Assembly (NCBI RefSeq): GCF_018333215.1
Contig: NZ_BORO01000018.1
Location: 1-64,000 of the forward strand
DNA length: 64,000 nt
From: Oceanobacillus sp. J11TS1
GTDB lineage: Bacteria; Bacillota; Bacilli; Bacillales; Amphibacillaceae
Reading direction: 5' to 3'
Positions 1 to 8,495 of the stretch are shown in pieces; the stretch's first letter is position 1, and every line of letters begins with the position of its first letter. The notes beneath the pieces were generated by a model, which saw nothing but the letters and a program-made list of their open reading frames with translations, was not told the DNA's origin and searched no databases. A program made the position numbers and the translations under genes.

Positions 1-109
1 AGGAAAAACCAAAGTGAAAAATGAATTGGGATTCGCCTTAATGGCAGTGAATCTGAGAAGATACACTGCCTCTAGCCGCTTTTTTATGTATCTACTTATA
101 AATGATTTC

Positions 110-158
110 AAAAAAGATGGATTTCACATCAGAACTCAATGTGAAATCCATCTTTTTT
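110..158. terminator. Bidirectional hairpin terminator at IS end
   Basis: A perfect inverted repeat of about 19 bp (111-129 with 139-157) around a 9-nt loop has an A-tract before it and a T-tract after it, so it can terminate transcription both ways. It lies just inside the presumed IS end and could also stop transcripts from the lipoprotein gene at 260-973. Confidence 0.75.
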
Positions 159-170
159 ATTTTTGGCTAG

Positions 171-185
171 TTATGTCCCAGCCTC
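171..185 (-). repeat. IS1182-type end motif
   Basis: On the minus strand this reads GAGGCTGGGACATAA. A near-identical motif, GAGGCTGGGACAAAA, occurs at 43148 in front of another IS1182 fragment and is also followed by an AT-rich stretch and a hairpin. I interpret both as element ends. Confidence 0.5.
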
Positions 186-259
186 TTTGCATGTTTATTT
201 ATTTATGAAAGGCGTGGCTTTAGAATCCTAATTCGATTCGGGTAAATAAAATTCAGCCA

Positions 260-973
260 TTAAGAAGCTTCTTCTATTACTTCCTCGGGCACCTCTATTT
301 CATCGATATCATTCATATTGTCATACGCTACACGAATATTTATATCTACCTGGCCTGTTTCATTTTCAACAGAGAGGTTGTATTCTAAATTCTCAATATA
401 GTAATTGGACTTGTCCACTTCAAACGTAAAGTCCAAAGACATATCCTCATCAGCGATATCTGCACCGCCTAGCAGGATGTTGAATGGACCTTCAAAAGCT
501 TCATAAATTTCACGTTCAAAGCCGTCAAAACGAAAGGTATAAGTTCCGCCCTCTGAATTAAATTCAGCATAGTCGATTACACTTTCTAGAACAGAAACAA
601 CGTCTTTATAGGAAGGTTCAAATAGCGATTCATCTTCTGCTGCTTCTCTTTTTACCCAAGGGCTGTCGTCAGCCTCTTGTGTATAGATTTCATTATCTAC
701 ACGGTAGGTGTTCATCGTTGTTTTATTCCCATCTGCTTCCATTGTTAAAATTTCGTGCTTAGCAATAGGATCTTCTGTCAAAATTACTTCTCTATTTTCA
801 CGCACAGTTTTTACTAGGTCGGTTGTATCAATTTCAAACGTTGCTGAATACTGATTGACTTCACGCGGGGAATGCAACACATTTTCAATAACTTCTTCTT
901 CGCTTGCCTTTCCGGAACATGCGATTAAGAAGAAAAGCAGAGAAATAGCAAGTAAAGCGCATATTTTTTTCAC
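260..973 (-). CDS. Lipoprotein, DUF6612-like
   Basis: 237-aa secreted lipoprotein of unknown function. It has a Lys-rich start, a hydrophobic segment and a lipobox LIAC with the lipidated Cys at residue 19, followed by about 215 soluble residues. The pattern of a short N-terminal helix, then beta strands with EEVIENVL and YSATFEID and a strand-rich C-terminal half, resembles the LppX/LolA-like fold of Bacillus DUF6612 proteins. The start is GTG, with a GGAAGGTGG ribosome site about 8 nt upstream. It is monocistronic; the next gene on this strand (1153-2028) ends about 180 nt upstream. The family assignment is tentative, the lipoprotein call is firm. Confidence 0.75.
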   Translation of the reverse strand: MKKICALLAISLLFFLIACSGKASEEEVIENVLHSPREVNQYSATFEIDTTDLVKTVRENREVILTEDPIAKHEILTMEADGNKTTMNTYRVDNEIYTQEADDSPWVKREAAEDESLFEPSYKDVVSVLESVIDYAEFNSEGGTYTFRFDGFEREIYEAFEGPFNILLGGADIADEDMSLDFTFEVDKSNYYIENLEYNLSVENETGQVDINIRVAYDNMNDIDEIEVPEEVIEEAS

Positions 974-1123
974 GTTTTCACCACCTTCCCTAAAGGACCA
1001 TCATGCACTCTTATAATAGTCTATATCATCTGTAAAGGTTTTGTAAATGAGATGCAACATTGAAATATATGAAATAGTATTTCTATTTGTGGGGATGATA
1101 GCTGTGGATTCGGCTTTGTGTAT

Positions 1124-1163
1124 TAAAAAAGAAGCGTGAGATTTAGATGTTCTCACACTTCTG
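1124..1163 (-). terminator. Terminator of the TetR gene
   Basis: A 12-bp stem (1131-1142 with 1152-1163) is followed on the minus strand by a T-run at 1124-1130. The stem overlaps the stop codon of the tetR-type gene, so that gene's last codons form half of the hairpin. Confidence 0.75.
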
Positions 1164-2028
1164 CTATTAATTGAGTAAATAGTATTTGAATATATTTTCC
1201 TTTATCCTCCAATTTAGTGCCATGCAAGGCGTTTTGATAGGAAGCAATGACGCTCTCCATTAAAAATAGATTGGGCTCATTTGATTCCAGCTGCTCCAAT
1301 AAAAATGCTTGGTAATAGGATAGCTTTTCATTTTGAAGCTTTTTTACACTGGAGTCAATATCTGTTAGTGTTTGGTGTAATAACGTTTTGACGTCTTTTT
1401 CTTTATAATTCTTCTCATGATGATAAGGCAGGAAATAATCTGCTTTTAAAAATGGCGGATGTGCATTCATTTGCTCGATTTGGCGGAGGGAAAAATAAAT
1501 CGTATCTTCGATTGGAATTTCCGTTTTACCAATATCCATTAATATTTTTGAGGTCAAATGGATCGCGCCGAAGCAGACTGCTGCATTATCATAGGCGTGT
1601 TGACGTCTTTCTTCTCCAAATACCTCACAAATACGCTCTGCCATCCAAGTGATTTCTTCCAAGTATTGTTGGTTTAAAAAATCCTTTAACTCTTGATGTG
1701 CTGTATCGGAACTGGCTAGAGAAGCAAATAATGCCATTAAGTTATGTTTTTTATCAATATGAAAACGAGCTGCAATCTGTTGAACAAAAACATGTCTGTC
1801 AGAGCTAGTTTTTCCCAGGGACAACTGTTGTCGATTATAGATTACTTCCTCTTTAATAAACGTCAGAATGGCCATTAAACATTCCGTTTTTGAGGAAAAA
1901 TAGTTATAGAAGGTGCCTTTGGATATATTGGCTGCTTCTAAAATATCTTGAATCGATGTTGCAGGGAAACCTTTTTTAATAAAAAGTGTTTGTGCAGCTT
2001 CGACAATTTGTTTCTTTTTTTTGTTCAT
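1153..2028 (-). CDS. TetR/AcrR-family transcriptional regulator
   Basis: 291-aa one-component repressor. The N-terminal TetR helix-turn-helix is clear at residues 5-50, with TSIQDILEAANISKGTFYNY matching the recognition-helix region. The C-terminal ~230 residues are a helical ligand/dimer domain, longer than in a typical 190-aa TetR. I prefer the ATG at 2028 (MNKKKKQ) over an ATG 16 codons upstream because a GGGACGG-type ribosome site precedes it and family members start at this point. It is divergent from the MFS exporter at 2266, and the two promoters lie in the shared 237-bp gap. This is the usual arrangement for a drug-sensing repressor controlling an efflux pump, though no ligand can be inferred. 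Confidence 0.88.
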   Translation of the reverse strand: MNKKKKQIVEAAQTLFIKKGFPATSIQDILEAANISKGTFYNYFSSKTECLMAILTFIKEEVIYNRQQLSLGKTSSDRHVFVQQIAARFHIDKKHNLMALFASLASSDTAHQELKDFLNQQYLEEITWMAERICEVFGEERRQHAYDNAAVCFGAIHLTSKILMDIGKTEIPIEDTIYFSLRQIEQMNAHPPFLKADYFLPYHHEKNYKEKDVKTLLHQTLTDIDSSVKKLQNEKLSYYQAFLLEQLESNEPNLFLMESVIASYQNALHGTKLEDKGKYIQILFTQLIAEV

Positions 2029-2081
2029 AAGACCGTCCCTTTTTATGGATTTTCTGAAAATAGAATGTAAGTACAATATTT

Positions 2082-2110
2082 ATAGTAGTTCATATCTGCC
2101 GGTAAATCAA
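2082..2110 (-). promoter_or_regulatory. Putative sigma-A promoter for the tetR-type gene
   Basis: Minus-strand TTGATT (2105-2110), 17 nt, TACTAT (2082-2087). It lies about 28 nt from the opposing promoter, so one repressor dimer could control both directions. No clear palindromic operator was found. Confidence 0.45.
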
Positions 2111-2137
2111 CATTTTGAGATAATAAGAAGTTTTTTG

Positions 2138-2166
2138 TTGCAATTATTATACTTGGGGTATAAAAT
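2138..2166 (+). promoter_or_regulatory. Putative sigma-A promoter for the MFS exporter
   Basis: TTGCAA (2138-2143), 17 nt, TAAAAT (2161-2166), 100 nt before the exporter start. Downstream, two similar GAATGTTTS motifs (near 2182 and 2207) could be part of an operator. Confidence 0.45.
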
Positions 2167-2265
2167 AATGAAGTCCTAAGAGAGAATGTTTGTTTTTATA
2201 AATAAGAATGTTTCTTTAGCCTCTGCTTAGATAATATATTTTACGAAAGAAAGAGAGGGTCCTCG

Positions 2266-3771
2266 ATGACAACAGATATTCAAGATATGCATAAACAACC
2301 GCCTTATGGCATGATTGTCATTTTATTTATTGGGGCATTTGTAGCGATTTTAAATGAAACTTTATTAAATGTTGCCTTGCCTTCTATTATGGAAGAATTT
2401 GAGGTCAAACCGACATCCGTTCAATGGCTAACAAATGGTTATATGCTTGTCAATGGGATTCTTATCCCGGCAAGTGCTTTTTTAATTCAGCGATTTACGA
2501 ATAGAAAACTATTTTTAACCGCAATGACTTTATTTACATTAGGTACTTTATTAGCTGCTATTTCACCAACCTTTTCAATTCTATTAACTGCAAGGTTAAT
2601 CCAGGCAGCTGGTTCTGCGGTAATGATGCCGCTCCTAATGAATGTGATGCTGACTGCTTTTCCAATTGAAAAACGCGGTACGGCAATGGGGACATTCGGT
2701 CTGGTCATGATTGTAGCACCGGCGATTGGTCCGACATTATCAGGATGGATTGTAGAACATTATGATTGGAGAACGCTATTTTATATTGTTTTCCCGATTT
2801 CCATTATTTCTTTATTAATAGGCATCTTCAAGTTGAAAAACGTTACGCCGCAGCGAGCGATTAAACTCGATGTCATTTCCATTATTTTATCCAGCTTTGG
2901 TTTTGGCGGTTTATTATATGGATTTAGTTCAGCAGGAGATAAAGGATGGGATCATCCATCCGTATATATTACTTTAATTGTCGGGGTAATTGGTGTGGTT
3001 GCACTTATCCTTCGCCAATTACGTATGAAAGATCCAATGCTGGAGTTCCGTATTTTCCGTTATCCAATGTTTGCTTTATCGTCTGCAATTTCCGTTGTAT
3101 TAGCAATGGCGCTCTTTTCCGGAATGATTTTAATTCCATTGTATGTGCAGACAATCCGAGGCTTTACGCCTTTTGAAGCGGGATTATTAATGCTTCCTGG
3201 TGCACTGGTGATGGGGATTATGTCGCCAATTACTGGTCGGTTATTTGATAAATTTGGAGCTCGTACGCTAACTGTTATCGGGCTTATTATTACCGGTGTG
3301 ACCACCTATTTCTTTACACAATTAGATATGAAAATTACAATCACATCGCTAATGGTGATTTTTGCTATCCGCTCATTCGGAATGTCGATGGTTATGATGC
3401 CGGTAATGACGAATGGATTAAATCAATTGCCAATGGATCAAAATCCACATGGAACAGCGATGAGCAATACATTACAGCAAGTATCCGGGGCAATTGGTTC
3501 GGCATTATTGATTACCGTGATGAATAGCCGGACAAATGCAAAGGCAGAAGCACTGGCTGAGGAAGCCATGAAAAATATTGACCCATCGCAAGTGCCAACA
3601 GGTGCAGCGGCGGAACAAATGCAAGCTGAAATAATGAATGAGGCAATGCTTCATGGAATCAATTTCTCTTTCTTTATTTCCTTGTTAATTATTGCTTTAG
3701 CGTTTATTCTAGCACTGTTTATTAAGAGAGTAGGAACAGACGGTAAAATAATAACGAAAGAAGCAAAATAA
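2266..3771 (+). CDS. MFS drug efflux transporter, DHA2 (EmrB/QacA) type
   Basis: 501-aa integral membrane proton antiporter with about 14 hydrophobic segments, as in the DHA2 drug:H+ family. Visible marks are the N-terminal NETLLNVALPSIMEEF segment typical of EmrB/LmrB proteins and the antiporter motif C region APAIGPTLSGWIVEHYDWR around residues 150-170. The last ~20 residues are a charged cytoplasmic tail. It probably exports toxic hydrophobic compounds. The divergent TetR gene is the probable regulator. A strong terminator follows directly, so this is a single-gene transcript. The substrate cannot be deduced. Confidence 0.92.
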   Translation: MTTDIQDMHKQPPYGMIVILFIGAFVAILNETLLNVALPSIMEEFEVKPTSVQWLTNGYMLVNGILIPASAFLIQRFTNRKLFLTAMTLFTLGTLLAAISPTFSILLTARLIQAAGSAVMMPLLMNVMLTAFPIEKRGTAMGTFGLVMIVAPAIGPTLSGWIVEHYDWRTLFYIVFPISIISLLIGIFKLKNVTPQRAIKLDVISIILSSFGFGGLLYGFSSAGDKGWDHPSVYITLIVGVIGVVALILRQLRMKDPMLEFRIFRYPMFALSSAISVVLAMALFSGMILIPLYVQTIRGFTPFEAGLLMLPGALVMGIMSPITGRLFDKFGARTLTVIGLIITGVTTYFFTQLDMKITITSLMVIFAIRSFGMSMVMMPVMTNGLNQLPMDQNPHGTAMSNTLQQVSGAIGSALLITVMNSRTNAKAEALAEEAMKNIDPSQVPTGAAAEQMQAEIMNEAMLHGINFSFFISLLIIALAFILALFIKRVGTDGKIITKEAK

Positions 3772-3778
3772 GTAAGTG

Positions 3779-3822
3779 GAAAACTATCATCTGATTTCAT
3801 TATCGGATGGTAGTTTTTTTAT
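3779..3822 (+). terminator. Intrinsic terminator of the MFS gene
   Basis: A 15-nt stem, aaaactatcatctga with tcggatggtagtttt (3780-3794 / 3803-3817, with G-U pairs), followed by seven Ts. Confidence 0.85.
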
Positions 3823-3922
3823 ACATAAATCAAGTCGATAGAAAGACGCCAGCGCATGTTATGCTAATAATATACGAGTAAATAGATAGCAGCTATTTAA
3901 AATAGAAAGCGGGGAAGCCTTA

Positions 3923-4777
3923 ATGGTCCAAGTTTCAAAGGTGTACAAGCAAGGGAGTAATCCGACAAATGAAGATGCTTATGTAGAAATTTCGGATAAA
4001 AAACGGTTTGCGGTTATTGATGGAGCAACAGGTTTGGGAGGTCTGCCAGGGAAAGTAGCTGCAGAAACGATTCGGAAGCGGTTTTATTTAGGAAATCCAG
4101 ATGACTGCTTAATGGATACGCTTTGTAAAGGAAACGCAGATTTGGCAGAGAAAACGAAGCGGGAAACGGGAAAAGAAATAGGGGCAGTTGCCAAAGAAAA
4201 ACGCAGTACATGCGGGATTGCAGCTGTACAACTTCATGAAACCTATATGGAGTATATTCAGTCTGGAGACTGTATGATTTTTGTAGCTTATCAAAGTGGA
4301 GAGACGCAAATGCTCACCTATGACCATGTTATGCGGCTGGATCAGAAGGCGATTTCTAATTTATACGGTTCGATTGCCGAGCGGACCAATCAAAAAGTCA
4401 GCGGGGAGGCTTTTCAAGAGATTTATCAAGAAGAGAAAGAGAAGATTATACCTACACTTGTAGCTAACCGGATGAAAATGAACACGATAGATGGTTATAG
4501 CATTATTGACGGTACGAAAGAGGCGATCGAATATGTAACCTATGGGCGAATTCCGATGCATCAAGTGAAGAAAGTATTATTACTTACAGATGGATTGCAG
4601 CTGCACAGAGTCGATAAAGATGTGTGGAAGGAAACTGCAGATTTTGCCTTTCAATATGGTGTGGAAAGTTTACTTCATCATGTGGTTGAACAGGAGGAAA
4701 CAGATGAATATTTTCAAAAGTATCCGCGGCTGAAGCATGCTGATGATAAGACGGGGATGCTTATGGAGTGGCGATAA
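3923..4777 (+). CDS. PP2C-like serine/threonine phosphatase domain protein
   Basis: 284-aa cytosolic protein with the landmarks of metal-dependent PPM/PP2C phosphatases in order: NEDAY near residue 17, the metal-binding DGATGLGG near residue 33, SGDCMIFV in the centre, LLTDGLQ near residue 215 and a C-terminal DDKTG (near residue 275) that fits the final metal-binding Asp pair. Many Bacillaceae carry such stand-alone proteins with no assigned substrate. There is no membrane segment or sensor domain. It stands alone between two terminated units, so the context gives no partner. Confidence 0.75.
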   Translation: MVQVSKVYKQGSNPTNEDAYVEISDKKRFAVIDGATGLGGLPGKVAAETIRKRFYLGNPDDCLMDTLCKGNADLAEKTKRETGKEIGAVAKEKRSTCGIAAVQLHETYMEYIQSGDCMIFVAYQSGETQMLTYDHVMRLDQKAISNLYGSIAERTNQKVSGEAFQEIYQEEKEKIIPTLVANRMKMNTIDGYSIIDGTKEAIEYVTYGRIPMHQVKKVLLLTDGLQLHRVDKDVWKETADFAFQYGVESLLHHVVEQEETDEYFQKYPRLKHADDKTGMLMEWR

Positions 4778-4938
4778 CAAATTCGTATTGTTTCAGTAGC
4801 ATTTGTTTTCCTACGAAACATGAGAGAGTTTTGCTCAAAACCGGAGAGGAATCTCTTATCCCTAAGATGCAGAGACCTTTTCAATATAGTAAAGTTAATT
4901 TTAGGATAGCGTAAAATAATTTTCCGAGGAGGATTCAC

Positions 4939-5895
4939 ATGTATAACGAACCTATTTTTTTAGAACCTGTTTTTCAAGAAAGAATTTGGGGAGGAAATAA
5001 ACTTCGTACGGATTTTAATTATTCGACACCCTATGAACGCACGGGGGAAGCATGGGTTATTTCTGCTCATCCAAATGGGCCAAGTAAAATTAAGAACGGT
5101 CCGTTGGAAGGCAGCACGCTTGAAGACGCATGGAATGAACATAAAGAATTATTTAATAGAGCAGAAGAGACAACGGAAATGTATCCGCTTCTTGTAAAGA
5201 TTTTAGATGCAAATGAAAATCTTTCTGTGCAAGTTCACCCGGATGATATCTACGCAAAAGAGAAAGAGGGAGTCCCTTATGGGAAAACAGAATGCTGGTA
5301 TGTGCTAGATGCAGAGGAAGATGCTGAATTAGTTCTAGGTCATCATGCTAAGAGCCGTGAAGAATTAAAGCATGCAATGGAAAATGGCGCGTGGGATACA
5401 TTATTAAAACGTGTACCAGTAACAGCAGGTGATTTTGTTTACGTGCCAAGTGGAACGATTCATGCGATTGGGGCGGGAGTTGTTATTTTAGAGACACAGC
5501 AAAGCTCCGACATTACCTATCGTGTCTATGATTATGACCGAACAGATGCGGATGGAAATACAAGAGAATTACATCTTAGACAAGCTGCTGAAGTGACGAC
5601 CGTCCCGCATGAAGGCGCTAGCATAGGAACACTTCAGGAAACCACAGAAGACCTAACCGCCAGAAAACTTATTGAGGATACATATTTTACTGTATACCAT
5701 TGGGATTTAAGAGGCCATGTAATGTTGGAGCAAGACAAAGATTTCTTACAGGTTAGCGTGATAAAAGGGAAACTGGAGATTATTGTAAATGGAAAAGCCT
5801 TCTCGATTGAAAAGGGGGCAAATTTTATCCTGCCATATAGCGTGAAGAATTTTTCTTTGAAAGGGAATGCAAAAATGATTGTATCGCATACGTAG
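4939..5895 (+). CDS. manA: Mannose-6-phosphate isomerase, class I
   Basis: 318 aa, the usual length of Bacillus ManA/Pmi enzymes. It interconverts mannose-6-phosphate and fructose-6-phosphate in the cytosol. The zinc ligands are all visible: Q98 and H100 in SVQVHPDD, E118 in KTECWYV and H175 in PSGTIHAIG. The C-terminal third is a second cupin-like domain. A strong GAGGAGG ribosome site lies 9 nt before the ATG. It is monogenic, with a terminator right after it. No mannose PTS is adjacent, so it may serve sugar-nucleotide synthesis or a distant transporter. Confidence 0.93.
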   Translation: MYNEPIFLEPVFQERIWGGNKLRTDFNYSTPYERTGEAWVISAHPNGPSKIKNGPLEGSTLEDAWNEHKELFNRAEETTEMYPLLVKILDANENLSVQVHPDDIYAKEKEGVPYGKTECWYVLDAEEDAELVLGHHAKSREELKHAMENGAWDTLLKRVPVTAGDFVYVPSGTIHAIGAGVVILETQQSSDITYRVYDYDRTDADGNTRELHLRQAAEVTTVPHEGASIGTLQETTEDLTARKLIEDTYFTVYHWDLRGHVMLEQDKDFLQVSVIKGKLEIIVNGKAFSIEKGANFILPYSVKNFSLKGNAKMIVSHT

Positions 5896-5962
5896 AGGAA
5901 ATGATAGCTAACTAGTAGTTTATCGTAGTGACGAGTGAGATTAATTTAATAATTTTAGTGAT

Positions 5963-5995
5963 AAAAGCTAGGGCATGCGAACCTGGCTTTTGTTG
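5963..5995 (+). terminator. Intrinsic terminator of manA
   Basis: Stem AAAAGCTAGG (5963-5972) with CCTGGCTTTT (5982-5991), then a T-rich run. Confidence 0.7.
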
Positions 5996-5998
5996 TAT

Positions 5999-6040
5999 AG
6001 ATTGTGCTTTCCTATTGGCGAAAAAAGGAAAGCACAATCT
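5999..6040. repeat. Perfect 15-bp inverted repeat upstream of the PTS operon
   Basis: AGATTGTGCTTTCCT (5999-6013) is repeated in exact inverse at 6026-6040 around a 12-nt spacer. There is no T-run on either side, so a terminator is unlikely. It sits 40 nt upstream of the promoter of the PRD activator gene and is a good candidate binding site for that activator. Confidence 0.6.
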
Positions 6041-6078
6041 ATGTATTACAACGCTTCATAAGTTGTGCCTAAATGGTG

Positions 6079-6107
6079 TTGTATCAGTGTTGTAAGCGTT
6101 TTAAAAT
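6079..6107 (+). promoter_or_regulatory. Sigma-A promoter with embedded cre site
   Basis: TTGTAT (6079-6084), 17 nt, TAAAAT (6102-6107). TGTAAGCGTTTTAA at 6091-6104 matches the CcpA cre consensus TGWAANCGNTNWCA at 13 of 14 positions and lies in the spacer and the -10 box. Bound CcpA would block the promoter, implying glucose repression of the downstream PTS operon. Confidence 0.6.
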
Positions 6108-6129
6108 AAAGTTAAGAGGTGAGTGAAAA

Positions 6130-8181
6130 TTGTTGGATCAGCGCTCAATTCGATTAATTGAAGAAATCATGAAACATGAGCAAATCACAAAGCAAGAATT
6201 AATGCAGCAGTTAAAATTATCCGAACGGCAGCTGATGTATGATTTTGAGAAGGTAAACGGGATTTTGGAGGAAATTAACATACCAAAGTTGAAAATCAGT
6301 CATCAGCGATTTCGGATTTCGGATGAAGCCAAAGAAGTTTTAAGGGAAAAATTACATTCCGGCAGAAGTATAAGAAGATTTAATTTTTCGGAGGACAATC
6401 GACTTTACATGATTTATCTTTATGTCTATATCCGGAAAGAGCCTGTATCTAATTTCCACTTACAATCTCTGTTTCATGTAAGTAAGAATACCGCATTAAA
6501 TGATGTACGCAGGTTAAAGAAGTTTTGTCAGGAGAAGGGATTAACCTTCAGGTACAGTCGAAATGAAGGCTATTGTATTGAAGGTGATGCGATGGAGAAG
6601 CGAAGAAGGGTGATTTCATGTATTCATCAATTGCTAAGTCAATCCATGGGCGAGGAATTTATTATTTATATTTTAAGGTCATGGAATCAAGAAGAATTCC
6701 TAAACCAGACAAATGATTTATTGAAAGGTTGGCTGGCAAGTTGCGGAGTGCAATTAGTAAAAACAAGAAAGATTGAATTGATTTATTATTTTACATTCTT
6801 TCAGGCTGGGGAAAAAGAAGAGCTGTTCTTTTCGGATAAAGAGAAGGAACTATTGGAGAAACAATCACTCTTTCAAATGGCGACACTTCTAACAAATCAG
6901 CTATATGGAAAGAGGAGAGCACCTGAAGAAATTTATCTCGTCACGATTTTACTATTAACAGCAATCGAACGAATTCAGTGGGTAGATAATCCGGAGCTCT
7001 TAACCTTATCAGAAGAGATTATTGAGGAATTTGAAAGGAATACCCTGCTACCTGTGAAAAATAAGCAGCTCTTGAAAGAAAGCTTATTTAAACATCTGGT
7101 GCCTGCATTTTTTCGGATTTTGTTTGAAATTCCTTTTCATAATCCATTATCGACTACAATCCAAGCAGAGTATCCCGAGTTATTCCAATTCGTGAAACGT
7201 TCCTTATCGCCACTTGCGAGCTGGACAAAAAAAGAAATTAGTGATGACGAAATCGGATTTTTTACGATGCATTTTGGAAGTATCATAGACCGTCAAAATA
7301 CAATGGAAATCGGCCGGGTTACTGGATTGATTGTTTGTGCAAATGGAATTAGTTCTTCCATGATGCTCGCTTCTCAGCTGAAAGAATTATTTCCAGAAAT
7401 TTATTTTTCAGATGTGTTTAATGGTGATCAGTTCGCTGATATATCAGAGGAAAATTATGATCTCGTATTTTCAACGATAGCCGTGGAATCTTCTAAACCG
7501 ACATTCGTTGTGAAGCCTTTGTTGACCCAAGTGGAGAAAAAACATTTACTCCAATCGGTTTATAAGCAGTTCCCTAATTTGTCGAGTCATTCAAGGCATT
7601 TGATGATTGACGAGATTATGACGGTTATCAAAAAACATGCGAGAGTGAATGACGAAGAAAAGCTATATGGTAATCTTGTTCAATTATTTTATACGACAAG
7701 CAATCAGAAAGGGGTGTATAAACCTATGTTATCCGAGTTATTAACTGAGGACATGATTCAATTGACAGACAAAGAATATGAGTGGGATGAAGCGATTCGT
7801 AAAGCATCTATTCCGTTGCTGGAACAAAACGTTATTCAAGAATCTTATGTAGACGCCATGATTAATAACGTAAAAGAATTAGGAACTTATATTCACGTTG
7901 GAAAAGGCGTAGGTATCCCGCATGCCAGGCCAGAAAACGGTGTGAACAAGTTGGGAATGTCCCTGCTTAAGCTAAAAAAACCAACTGCTTTATTAGGAAA
8001 AAAAGATCATCAAATTGATTTATTTATCTGTTTGGCCGCGGTTGATAATGAAGCACACCTAAAGGCTCTAGCTCAATTAACCAAAATATTAGGCAATGCT
8101 TCATTCATCAAACGTTTGAAAGAAACAGATTCAGTAGACGAAATTGTATCCATTATTAATGAAGGGGAGAAGGTATTATGA
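6130..8181 (+). CDS. PRD-containing transcriptional activator with EIIB- and EIIA-like domains
   Basis: 683-aa PTS-controlled activator of the MtlR/LicR/UlaR type. Order: HTH_11-like winged helix (residues ~5-60), second Mga-type HTH (~95-145), two PRD regions (~170-410; the second keeps FKHLVPAFFR and FFTMHFG histidines, the first looks degenerate), an EIIB-like domain with C403 in VCANGISSS, and a C-terminal EIIA-like domain with the phosphorylatable H598 in GIPHARPENG. Start is TTG at 6130 (TTG at 6133 is possible), behind AAGAGGTGAG. It overlaps the next gene by ATGA, so activator and transporter are translationally coupled. The EIIA domain may also energise the transporter, because no separate EIIA gene is present. 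Confidence 0.88.
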   Translation: MLDQRSIRLIEEIMKHEQITKQELMQQLKLSERQLMYDFEKVNGILEEINIPKLKISHQRFRISDEAKEVLREKLHSGRSIRRFNFSEDNRLYMIYLYVYIRKEPVSNFHLQSLFHVSKNTALNDVRRLKKFCQEKGLTFRYSRNEGYCIEGDAMEKRRRVISCIHQLLSQSMGEEFIIYILRSWNQEEFLNQTNDLLKGWLASCGVQLVKTRKIELIYYFTFFQAGEKEELFFSDKEKELLEKQSLFQMATLLTNQLYGKRRAPEEIYLVTILLLTAIERIQWVDNPELLTLSEEIIEEFERNTLLPVKNKQLLKESLFKHLVPAFFRILFEIPFHNPLSTTIQAEYPELFQFVKRSLSPLASWTKKEISDDEIGFFTMHFGSIIDRQNTMEIGRVTGLIVCANGISSSMMLASQLKELFPEIYFSDVFNGDQFADISEENYDLVFSTIAVESSKPTFVVKPLLTQVEKKHLLQSVYKQFPNLSSHSRHLMIDEIMTVIKKHARVNDEEKLYGNLVQLFYTTSNQKGVYKPMLSELLTEDMIQLTDKEYEWDEAIRKASIPLLEQNVIQESYVDAMINNVKELGTYIHVGKGVGIPHARPENGVNKLGMSLLKLKKPTALLGKKDHQIDLFICLAAVDNEAHLKALAQLTKILGNASFIKRLKETDSVDEIVSIINEGEKVL

Positions 8182-8459
8182 AAATTTTAACAGTTTGCGG
8201 TTCAGGGTTAGGTACAAGTTTTATGGTAGAGATGAACATTAATCAGATTCTTCAAGAGCTAGGTGTAAGCGGAGTAGAGGTTGCTCATTCTGATTTAAGT
8301 TCTGCAACACCGGGGGATGCTGATGTATTTTTCCTAGCAAAGGATATTGCCGATGGAGGCAGTCATTTAGGAGAAGTTGTTGTATTAGAAAGCATCATTG
8401 ACATGGATGAACTTCGTGAAAAAGTTGAGCAGGTTGTACGAGAAAAAGGCTATCTGTAA
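8178..8459 (+). CDS. PTS EIIB component, ascorbate (SgaB/UlaB) type
   Basis: 93-aa cytosolic phosphocarrier. The phospho-cysteine is C7 in TVCGSGLGTS, the standard P-loop of lactose/ascorbate-type EIIB. It passes phosphate from an EIIA to sugar held by the membrane EIIC encoded next. The length is normal for UlaB. It starts inside the stop codon of the activator gene and is 36 nt from the EIIC gene, so all belong to one operon. The substrate is not certain: family members handle L-ascorbate but also other sugars and polyols. Confidence 0.88.
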   Translation: MKILTVCGSGLGTSFMVEMNINQILQELGVSGVEVAHSDLSSATPGDADVFFLAKDIADGGSHLGEVVVLESIIDMDELREKVEQVVREKGYL

Positions 8460-8495
8460 AACAAAACACAACTCAATTAAAAGGGAGGTTTTACG

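Larger units (their letters stand above)
2..208 (+). mobile_element. IS1182-family transposase, C-terminal end (cut by window edge)
   Basis: The reading frame is open from the first bases and carries KNELGFALMAVNLRRYTA, which I recognise as the conserved C-terminus of IS1182-type DDE transposases. The rest of the protein lies upstream of the window. The frame runs on through a perfect hairpin and the reverse complement of the GAGGCTGGGACA motif, so the element probably ends near position 186 and the last codons overlap its terminal structures. Whether the copy is intact cannot be judged here. The family call rests on motif recall only. Confidence 0.6.
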
